Below, in pieces: positions 1 to 4,362 of a stretch of 5,684 bases of DNA (the stretch's first letter is position 1; every line of letters begins with the position of its first letter). Below the pieces are notes generated by a model. That model searched no databases and had not been told where the DNA came from. It saw nothing but the letters and a program-made list of their open reading frames with translations. Source of the stretch: an uncultured Acidimicrobiaceae bacterium (GTDB taxonomy: Bacteria > Actinomycetota > Acidimicrobiia > Acidimicrobiales > MedAcidi-G1); the NCBI GenBank assembly GCA_913054115.1, contig CAJXIS010000160.1, positions 1 to 5,684 of the forward strand, in the 5' to 3' direction. The position numbers and the translations under genes were made by a program.

Positions 1-163
1 CGGACACGAAGGCGGCCGTGTTGAGCCCGGCGGCCCGGTCGGCGCGCAGTTGCTGGATCGGCAGCCGGGCGAGGGTCTGGATGCCGGTGAGGAACACCCG
101 TCCCTCGTCGGCACGGTAGCGGTCGTCGAGCCGGTAGTCGGCGGGCGTCTCGAGCGCGGTCAT
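1..163 (-). CDS. indolepyruvate ferredoxin oxidoreductase, N-terminal fragment (runs off left edge)
   Basis: Only the first 54 residues are in the window; the gene continues beyond base 1. The start is ATG at 163-161 on the minus strand, with an AGGAG ribosome binding site (bases 175-171) seven bases upstream. The visible protein reads LDDRYRADEGRVFLTGIQ, followed by LARLPIQQLRADRAAGLNTAAFVS. As I recall it, this is the characteristic N-terminus of the large fused indolepyruvate:ferredoxin oxidoreductases, where it leads into a YRGSPLGG-type thiamine-diphosphate domain that would lie off the edge. These cytoplasmic enzymes decarboxylate aryl- or branched 2-oxoacids from amino-acid breakdown to acyl-CoA, passing electrons to ferredoxin. 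The divergent Lrp/AsnC regulator next door fits an amino-acid catabolic role. The family call rests on the N-terminal motif alone; substrate cannot be judged. Confidence 0.82.
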   Translation of the reverse strand, partial: MTALETPADYRLDDRYRADEGRVFLTGIQTLARLPIQQLRADRAAGLNTAAFVS

Positions 164-170
164 GGTGGGT

Positions 171-175
171 CTCCT
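171..175 (-). promoter_or_regulatory. Shine-Dalgarno site of the oxidoreductase gene
   Basis: On the minus strand the sequence reads AGGAG, seven bases before the ATG at 163-161. This is a good match to the anti-Shine-Dalgarno sequence at normal spacing. It supports that start codon and implies a leadered transcript beginning somewhere in 176-250. Confidence 0.7.
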
Positions 176-226
176 GTCGGTCGCTCCGGGACAACGGTGC
201 CAGAGGTACGCTCATCCTGCAAGTAA

Positions 227-243
227 TCCGAACGATCAACGGA
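227..243. promoter_or_regulatory. possible operator in the divergent Lrp/oxidoreductase region
   Basis: The 92-base gap between the two divergent starts (164-255) is richer in A+T than the flanking genes around 221-247. It holds a short inverted repeat, TCCG-N9-CGGA (227-230 and 240-243). Lrp/AsnC regulators commonly bind degenerate palindromes in such divergent regions and control both genes. The four-base arms are short enough to occur by chance, so this is only a candidate site. I see no convincing -35/-10 pair for the leftward gene. Confidence 0.25.
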
Positions 244-255
244 AAAGTGGACAAG

Positions 256-723
256 ATGACGAATATCGACCGCTCCGATGTCGCAATCCTGTCGAGGCTC
301 CAGTCGGATGCACGGCAGACGAATCGGGCCCTCGCCGCCGGTGTCGGCCTGGCCCCTTCGACCACCCTCGACCGCGTGCGTTCGCTCGAGCAGCGGGGCG
401 TCGTCACCGGCTACCACGCCGAGGTCGACCTGGCCGCCCTGGGCCGGCCCATCCAGGCGATCGTGGCGCTGCGCCTGCGTCCCAAGACGGCCGAGGTCGT
501 GGACCGCGCCGTCGAGCGGCTGTGGGGGCTCCCCGAGACGCTCGGGGTGTTCATCGTCACCGGGGTCGACGACCTGATCGTGCACCTGAGCGTCTCGGAC
601 ACCGACAGCCTGCGCGAGCTGGTGCTGGCGGGCATCTCCAGCATCGAGGGCGTGGTCGACGAGCGGACCTCGCTGGTCTTCGAGTATCGCCGCAAGAAGG
701 TCGTCACCCCGCTGGGGGGCTGA
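256..723 (+). CDS. Lrp/AsnC family transcriptional regulator
   Basis: A 155-residue cytoplasmic DNA-binding protein of normal length for the Lrp/AsnC (feast/famine) family. Residues about 5-55 form the helix-turn-helix domain: it opens with IDRSDVAILSRLQSDARQ, and the recognition helix is around LAPSTTLDRVRSLEQRGVV, followed by the typical exit GYHAEVD. Residues about 64-146 form the ligand-binding RAM domain, with the hallmark segment VTGVDDLIVHLSVSD (about 101-115) and the closing strand around TSLVFEY. I chose ATG 256 because MTNIDRSD is the normal family N-terminus and an AAAAGT hexamer lies seven bases upstream, as at leaderless starts elsewhere in the window. GTG 247, in frame, would add three residues. 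It is divergent from an indolepyruvate oxidoreductase, so control of that gene in response to an amino acid is a reasonable inference. The C-terminus (RRKKVVTPLGG) is a short basic tail. Confidence 0.9.
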   Translation: MTNIDRSDVAILSRLQSDARQTNRALAAGVGLAPSTTLDRVRSLEQRGVVTGYHAEVDLAALGRPIQAIVALRLRPKTAEVVDRAVERLWGLPETLGVFIVTGVDDLIVHLSVSDTDSLRELVLAGISSIEGVVDERTSLVFEYRRKKVVTPLGG

Positions 724-737
724 GCCCGGAGCCTCAG
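720..737. terminator. small hairpin between convergent genes, possible bidirectional terminator
   Basis: The stop codons of the Lrp gene (TGA, 721-723) and the minus-strand signalling gene (736-734) are only ten bases apart. CTGAG (720-724) and CTCAG (733-737) form a five-pair stem with an eight-base loop, so the two stop codons pair with each other. Outer arms CCCGCT (708-713) and AGCGGG (741-746) could enclose it in a larger stem. There is no T-tract on either side, so intrinsic termination in the E. coli sense is not supported. A termination role is inferred from position. Confidence 0.3.
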
Positions 738-1540
738 GCGAGCGGGAGCACCACCCGCAGCTTGGCGCCGCCCAGGGGTGAATCGGTGGCCTTCACCCGA
801 CCGCCATGGGCTTCTGCCGTAGCGGCGACCACCGCAAGACCCAGCCCGGCACCGCCGGCGTCGCGGGTCCTGGCATCGTCGAGGCGGGCGAAGCGCTCGA
901 AGACCCGCTCCCGGTCGGCCTCGGGGATCCCGCCACCGTCGTCATCGACCAGGAGCTCGGCGCCGTCCAGCGTGACAGGTAGGGATACCTGGACCTTCTC
1001 GTCGGCGTGCCTGGTCGCGTTGTCGAGCAGGTGGGCGACGAGTCGACCGAGGGCGACCGGGTCACCGATCACCTGGACCGGGGTGACTCCTGAGGCTTCG
1101 ACCTTGGTCGAACGCGGACGTCCCACCTCATCCCTGACCACGTCGTCGAAGTCGACAGTCCGATACTGGCCGCCGTCGGTCTCGTCGGTCCGGGAGAGGA
1201 GGAGCAGGTCCTCGACGATCTGGCCCATACGGACGGACTCGGCGAGAACGTCGTCGGCGCCCATGGCGAAGCCGTCGGTCTCGTCGTATTCGCCGTCCTT
1301 GGCCGTGAGGAACAGCACCGGCGTCCAGATGTCGTCGGACCGGAGCGTGCGGCAGACCTCGTAGCCGTTCATGCCGGGGAGCATGATGTCGAGCACGATG
1401 GCTGCGTAGCTGCCCTCCCGTGCCCGCCAGAGCCCGTCCAGGCCGTCGTGGACCACGTCGACGTCAAAGCCGTCGGCGCCCAGCCCCCTGGCGACCGATC
1501 GGGCCAGCCGCTCCTCGTCTTCCACCAGCAATATCCGCAT
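734..1540 (-). CDS. chimeric two-component protein: OmpR-type receiver fused to histidine-kinase ATPase domain (apparent deletion fusion)
   Basis: A 268-residue cytoplasmic protein. Residues 1-97 are a response-regulator receiver: acidic pocket E7-D8, phospho-acceptor D51 in VLDIMLPGMNG, switch T79 in FLTAKD, and MGADD at 93-97. In the OmpR family the next residues are YLxKPF with the conserved lysine, then a winged-helix domain. Here the text changes abruptly to VLAESVRMGQIVEDLLLLSR (98-117), which is the end of a histidine-kinase dimerisation helix. A full HATPase_c domain follows: N box LLDNATRHA (171-179), G1 DDDGGGIP (199-206), F box RVFERFARLD (212-221), G2 GGAGLGLAVV (229-238). Missing are the receiver lysine and last strand and helix, the DNA-binding domain, the kinase sensor, and the phospho-accepting histidine (H box). 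The reading frame is unbroken. It therefore looks like an in-frame deletion that joined adjacent regulator and kinase genes; an assembly join is the main alternative. As it stands it can neither bind DNA nor autophosphorylate on the usual histidine. No Shine-Dalgarno site precedes the ATG. Confidence 0.85.
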   Translation of the reverse strand: MRILLVEDEERLARSVARGLGADGFDVDVVHDGLDGLWRAREGSYAAIVLDIMLPGMNGYEVCRTLRSDDIWTPVLFLTAKDGEYDETDGFAMGADDVLAESVRMGQIVEDLLLLSRTDETDGGQYRTVDFDDVVRDEVGRPRSTKVEASGVTPVQVIGDPVALGRLVAHLLDNATRHADEKVQVSLPVTLDGAELLVDDDGGGIPEADRERVFERFARLDDARTRDAGGAGLGLAVVAATAEAHGGRVKATDSPLGGAKLRVVLPLA

Positions 1541-1546
1541 ATCGAC

Positions 1547-1552
1547 AGTGTG
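1547..1552 (-). promoter_or_regulatory. possible -10 element for the receiver-kinase gene (leaderless)
   Basis: On the minus strand CACACT lies six bases before the ATG at 1540-1538. It matches the actinobacterial TANNNT -10 pattern at the A and final T only. With no ribosome binding site in the preceding bases, a leaderless transcript is the simplest reading, but the hexamer is weak. Confidence 0.25.
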
Positions 1553-1560
1553 GCAGGCCG

Positions 1561-1582
1561 ACCTGTGAGATACCTGAGAGGA
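1561..1582. promoter_or_regulatory. 11-bp tandem direct repeat, candidate OmpR-family operator
   Basis: ACCTGTGAGAT (1561-1571) is followed directly by ACCTGAGAGGA (1572-1582), matching at 8 of 11 positions. Two head-to-tail units spaced 11 bp, one DNA turn, is the standard site architecture for PhoB/OmpR-type regulators. It lies 21 bases upstream of the receiver-kinase start and 35 bases upstream of the transporter start, where an autoregulatory site would be expected. The adjacent receiver gene no longer encodes a DNA-binding domain, so any binding protein would have to come from elsewhere. Function is inferred from spacing and position only. Confidence 0.4.
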
Positions 1583-1602
1583 CTCCCGGCCGGGACCACC
1601 CG

Positions 1603-1608
1603 TAGGCT
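1603..1608 (+). promoter_or_regulatory. -10 element (TAGGCT) of the EamA transporter gene
   Basis: TAGGCT ends nine bases before the ATG at 1618. The same TAGGCTCGG string precedes the nitroreductase gene at seven-base spacing. No Shine-Dalgarno sequence lies between. The arrangement points to a transcript beginning at or within a few bases of the start codon. Confidence 0.5.
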
Positions 1609-1617
1609 CGGCGGCTC

Positions 1618-2448
1618 ATGGCCGCCCTCTTCTCGCTTGCTGCTGCGGCCTTCTTCGGGGTCGGCGACTTCTTCGGGGCGCAGGCCTCGAAGCGCACGAC
1701 CATCGTCACGGTGGTCACCGGCTCCAACATCATCGGGCTGGTGCTCGTCCTGGCCCTGGCCCCGAGCATGGCCGAGCAGTTCGACGGCGGCGACTTCGTG
1801 GCCGGCATGTTCGGCGGGCTCTCCGGGCTGGTCGGGATCATGCTGCTCTACCGGGGGCTCTCGACCGGGCCCATGGCGGTGGTGGCGCCCATCGCTGCGG
1901 TGACCAACGCTGCGGTGCCGGCCATGTGGGGCGTCGCATTCGGTGAACGGCTCACCACCATGCACCTGGTGGGTGTGGTGCTCGGGCTGGTGGCGATCGT
2001 TCTGGTGTCGCGACCCCCTGAGGCCGCCGGGCCGGTCACCGTGAGGCTGCTCGTCGAGTCGATGCTCTCCGGCGTCGGGTTCGCAGGCTTTTTCATCGTG
2101 CTCGACGGCACAGACCTCGCCAGCGCCCCCTGGCCGATCGTGGGCGGGCGGCTCACGACGGTCATCGTCCTCGTCGCCGTGCTGATCGTCGTACCGCGGA
2201 CACGGGGGCCGGTACGGGATGTCCGACGGTTCATCCTGGTGTGCGGCCTCTGCGACAGCGGGGCCAACGTGATGATGCTCGAGGCGCTCGGCCGGGGGAT
2301 GCTCAGCCTCGCCGCCGTGCTGACCTCGCTCTACCCGGCGGTCACCGTGCTGCTGGCCCGGACCGTGCTCAAGGAGCCGATCTCGCGGGGGCAGGTGGTC
2401 GGGCTGGCCGGCTCCCTGGGTGCCATCGCCCTGATCGTCACCGGATGA
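1618..2448 (+). CDS. EamA/DMT superfamily transporter
   Basis: A 276-residue inner-membrane protein, close to the normal size for ten-helix drug/metabolite transporters built from two EamA repeats. Hydrophobic segments lie at about 2-20, 28-48, 61-82, 86-105, 112-131, 144-164, 172-193, 205-225, 230-250 and 259-275. Family-like features are the first-repeat motif LLYRGLSTGPMAVVAPIAAV (76-95), the GERLTTMHLVGVVLGLVAIVL stretch ending repeat 1 (about 109-129), and its repeat-2 counterpart around SLYPAVTVLLARTVLKEPIS (237-256) followed by GQVVGLAGSLGAIALI. These proteins usually export or import small metabolites such as amino acids; the substrate cannot be read from sequence. The ATG is supported by the TAGGCT hexamer just upstream. 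It is divergent from the receiver-kinase gene and shares its 77-base promoter region. It ends 47 bases before the lipoprotein start. The FFG motif in helix 1 occurs twice (FFGVGDFFGA). Confidence 0.88.
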   Translation: MAALFSLAAAAFFGVGDFFGAQASKRTTIVTVVTGSNIIGLVLVLALAPSMAEQFDGGDFVAGMFGGLSGLVGIMLLYRGLSTGPMAVVAPIAAVTNAAVPAMWGVAFGERLTTMHLVGVVLGLVAIVLVSRPPEAAGPVTVRLLVESMLSGVGFAGFFIVLDGTDLASAPWPIVGGRLTTVIVLVAVLIVVPRTRGPVRDVRRFILVCGLCDSGANVMMLEALGRGMLSLAAVLTSLYPAVTVLLARTVLKEPISRGQVVGLAGSLGAIALIVTG

Positions 2449-2483
2449 ACCAGCGGCGAGGACGCATCCGGCCACCGGCGTGC

Positions 2484-2489
2484 AATCCT
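2484..2489 (+). promoter_or_regulatory. possible -10 element of the LysM lipoprotein gene
   Basis: AATCCT lies six bases before ATG 2496. It keeps the A at position 2 and T at position 6 of the TANNNT pattern. The G-run directly before the ATG (2491-2495) touches the start codon and is too close to act as a normal ribosome binding site. The hexamer is a weak match, supported mainly by analogy with the other starts in this window. Confidence 0.3.
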
Positions 2490-2495
2490 TGGGGG

Positions 2496-3632
2496 ATGCG
2501 AACCATCGCCGTCGTCGTCGCCATGGTCATGCTGGCCGCCGGATGCAGCGCCGGCGACGGCCCGACGCTGGTCTCCACGACCACCTTTCCCGACCTGTTC
2601 GGCGACGTGTCGACGACCTCGACGCTGCCGCCGGCCGAGGTCCCGGACTGGGAACCCGTGCAGCTGATCGCTCTGCGCAAGGAGGCGGAGGCATGCATCG
2701 TGAGCGCCCGCCCGGACGAGATCGTGCTCCCGGACGAGGGCCCCCGGACCGTGACGGTCGAGTCGGGCGACACGCTGGGCAAGATCGCCGAACGCTTCGA
2801 CACCACCGTCGCGGCGTTCATGCGGGCCAATTCGTTGAGCAACCCGGACCGTCTCCGGGTGGGCCAGGTCCTGATCGTGCCGCGCGAGCGACCCGACGAG
2901 GTCGACGGCCCGGAGGGCCCCCAGATCGAGTGGGAGGAGCTGATCTGCGTGCTCGACACGGGGGTGGCGGCCCACGGCCCGGACGGACTGCCGGTCGGGG
3001 CGCGTGGAACGATCGAGGTCGTGGTCCGGTGGCCCCGGATCGACGGGACCGACGAGGCGCCCCGGGTCAACGGCCGCCTCCTCGGGCTCATCCAGGGGGC
3101 GCTGGCCGGCTTCCTCGACGATGTGATCACGGCGGTCGAGCGCAACGGCTATGCGTGCCGGGAGGCGCTCGACGGGCGCTGCATGTGGCTCACGCACGAA
3201 TACGAGGTGCTGCTGTCGACCGACGACGTGTTCAGCGTCCGCAACACGACGCGCCGCCTGCTCCCGGGGGCGGCCGCCGAGTCGGCGGAGGTGCTCACGG
3301 AGACCTTCGACCTGGTGATCGGCCGTCCGTTCACGATCGACGTGCTGTTCGACGACGAGGTCGACTGGGTTGGAGCCGTGTCGACCGAGGCGATCAGGCG
3401 CCTCGAGCAGGAACCGTGGGTCGACGACCGCCGCCAGGTCGGCGCCGGTCCGGATGCCCTCAACTTCGAACGGTTCAACCTGACGCACGGCGGCCTGGTG
3501 CTTTCGTTCGCCCCCTTCACGGTGGGGGGCTCCGGCAGCAGCACGGTCTCGATCACGATCCCATACCGGGCGCTCGAGGGCCTCTGGGCGACCGACGGCC
3601 CGGTGGCGCCGCTCCTCGACAAGTTGGACTGA
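2496..3632 (+). CDS. LysM-domain lipoprotein with RsiV/PdaC-like (DUF4163-DUF3298) extracellular region
   Basis: A 378-residue predicted lipoprotein. Residues 1-17 are a signal peptide with lipobox (VMLAAGC), lipidated at C17, followed by a Thr/Ser/Pro-rich linker (about 24-50). Residues 84-129 are one LysM peptidoglycan-binding domain: RTVTVESGDTLGKIAERF, then FMRANSL and LRVGQVLIVP. The C-terminal part resembles, in order, DUF4163 (IEVVVRWPRIDGTDEAPRVN at 173-192, leading into a long helix) and DUF3298: TFDLVIGRPFTIDVLF (270-285), FNLTHGGLVLSFAPF (327-341) and the end strand VSITIPYRALEGL (351-363). In B. subtilis RsiV this fold binds lysozyme, and PdaC, a peptidoglycan deacetylase, carries it too. 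The role here, anchoring to or sensing the cell wall, is inference. Besides C17 it has four cysteines (67, 151, 221, 229), possibly two disulfides. The start is set by the signal peptide; upstream in-frame ATG 2445 would bury it. No sigma factor or catalytic domain is adjacent. Confidence 0.8.
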   Translation: MRTIAVVVAMVMLAAGCSAGDGPTLVSTTTFPDLFGDVSTTSTLPPAEVPDWEPVQLIALRKEAEACIVSARPDEIVLPDEGPRTVTVESGDTLGKIAERFDTTVAAFMRANSLSNPDRLRVGQVLIVPRERPDEVDGPEGPQIEWEELICVLDTGVAAHGPDGLPVGARGTIEVVVRWPRIDGTDEAPRVNGRLLGLIQGALAGFLDDVITAVERNGYACREALDGRCMWLTHEYEVLLSTDDVFSVRNTTRRLLPGAAAESAEVLTETFDLVIGRPFTIDVLFDDEVDWVGAVSTEAIRRLEQEPWVDDRRQVGAGPDALNFERFNLTHGGLVLSFAPFTVGGSGSSTVSITIPYRALEGLWATDGPVAPLLDKLD

Positions 3633-3661
3633 CGGGTTCGGCTGCGGGAGCGGAGGTTTCC

Positions 3662-3667
3662 TAGGCT
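3662..3667 (+). promoter_or_regulatory. -10 element (TAGGCT) of the nitroreductase gene, leaderless start
   Basis: TAGGCT followed by exactly seven bases and ATG 3675 puts transcription initiation on or next to the A of the start codon. A GGAGG at 3652-3656 is 18 bases from the ATG, too far to serve as its ribosome binding site. No clear -35 is visible. Confidence 0.55.
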
Positions 3668-3674
3668 CGGTGCC

Positions 3675-4352
3675 ATGGAACTGAACGAGGCCATGCGCAC
3701 GACCTTCGCCTGTCGGGAGTTCACCGACGAACCGGTGTCCGACGAGGTGCTCCACCGGATCCTCGACGTCGCCCGCTTCGCCCCGTCGGGCGGCAACCGA
3801 CAGGGTGGGCACGTGGTGGTCGTCCGCGACCCGGCGGTCCGGCGGCGCCTTGGCGAACTGACCCAGCCGACGCTACGGGTCTACGCCGCCCAGGTGGCGG
3901 CTGGGGAGACGCCCTTCAACTCGGTGCACCCGACGTCGATCGACGTCGAGGAGGCGCTCCGCACGCCCACGGACATGCTGCCGATGTTCAGCCACCTCGA
4001 CGAGGTACCGGTGGTGCTGCTGGTCACCGTCGACCTGGCGCAGGTGGCTTCGGTCGACAAGGACCTCGACCGGGTCGGGCTCGACACCGGAGCGTCGATC
4101 TACCCGCTGGCATGGAACATCCTGCTGGCGGCCCGAGCCGAGGGCCTGGGGGGCGTGCTCACCACGGTGGTCGCTCCGGCTGAGGCAGAGGTGCAGGAGC
4201 TGTTGGGCCTGCCAGAGTCGCATGCCATCGCCGCCCTGATCCCGCTCGGGCGACCCGTGAAGCAGCTCACGAGGTTGCGTCGGCGACCGGTCGAGGACTT
4301 CGTCACGATCGACCGATTCGACGGAGTACCCCTTGGACCCGTCGGGGACTAG
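3675..4352 (+). CDS. nitroreductase family flavoprotein
   Basis: A 225-residue cytoplasmic protein of the FMN-dependent nitroreductase family, normal length. The FMN-phosphate binding N-terminus is visible as CREFTDEPV with R14, followed by the helix ending in ARFAPSGGNRQ (33-43), where S38 and N41 are the usual flavin contacts. The central segment GASIYPLAWNILLAARAEGLGG (139-160) is the family's long dimer helix and the GLGG flavin turn. It closes with LIPLGRP (188-194) and a basic stretch, RLRRRPVEDFV. Such enzymes reduce nitro groups, quinones, enones or other electrophiles with NAD(P)H; the physiological substrate is not evident. An insert-like stretch at 78-110 (TPFNSVHPTSIDVEEALRTP and on) sits where substrate-specificity loops vary. 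It starts 42 bases after the lipoprotein gene but has its own leaderless-type promoter. Its TAG stop is part of the next gene's -10 element. Confidence 0.9.
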   Translation: MELNEAMRTTFACREFTDEPVSDEVLHRILDVARFAPSGGNRQGGHVVVVRDPAVRRRLGELTQPTLRVYAAQVAAGETPFNSVHPTSIDVEEALRTPTDMLPMFSHLDEVPVVLLVTVDLAQVASVDKDLDRVGLDTGASIYPLAWNILLAARAEGLGGVLTTVVAPAEAEVQELLGLPESHAIAALIPLGRPVKQLTRLRRRPVEDFVTIDRFDGVPLGPVGD

Positions 4353-4355
4353 GGT
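4350..4355 (+). promoter_or_regulatory. -10 element (TAGGGT) overlapping the nitroreductase stop codon
   Basis: TAGGGT is followed by seven bases and GTG 4363, the same geometry as TAGGCT-N7-ATG at the nitroreductase start. Its first three bases are the stop codon TAG of the nitroreductase gene. It supports a leaderless transcript starting at GTG 4363 and therefore decides the start codon of the next gene. Confidence 0.5.
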
Positions 4356-4362
4356 TTCACCC

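Noticed and set aside
162..1364. Plus-strand open frame (400 codons) spanning the Lrp gene and antisense to the receiver-kinase gene
   Set aside because: It is out of frame with Lrp, low in complexity (Arg/Pro/Ser/Gly) and without family motifs; third-position G/C bias supports the other frames.
1650..1678. Direct repeat of CTTCTTCGGGG 18 bases apart
   Set aside because: It lies inside transporter helix 1 and simply encodes two FFG motifs; no sign of a regulatory or mobile role.
1369..2475. Minus-strand open frame (368 codons) opposite the transporter
   Set aside because: It is antisense to a clear ten-helix EamA protein; His/Asp/Gly/Pro-rich translation with no domain.
2241..2495. Upstream extension of the lipoprotein frame, including ATG 2445
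   Set aside because: It overlaps the transporter's coding region and would place the signal peptide and lipobox inside the protein.
3652..3656. GGAGG as ribosome binding site of the nitroreductase
   Set aside because: It is 18 bases from the ATG, well outside the usual spacing, and the TAGGCT hexamer lies in between.
2331..3812. Long minus-strand open frame (493 codons) opposite the lipoprotein gene
   Set aside because: It lies antisense to a gene with signal peptide, LysM and DUF3298 motifs. Its translation is rich in Arg, Gly, His and Asp with no recognisable domain, as expected for an antisense frame in GC-rich DNA.
4333..4362. TTG 4333 as start of the acidic protein
   Set aside because: It overlaps the nitroreductase gene and has no ribosome binding site, while GTG 4363 has a TAGGGT hexamer at the correct leaderless spacing.
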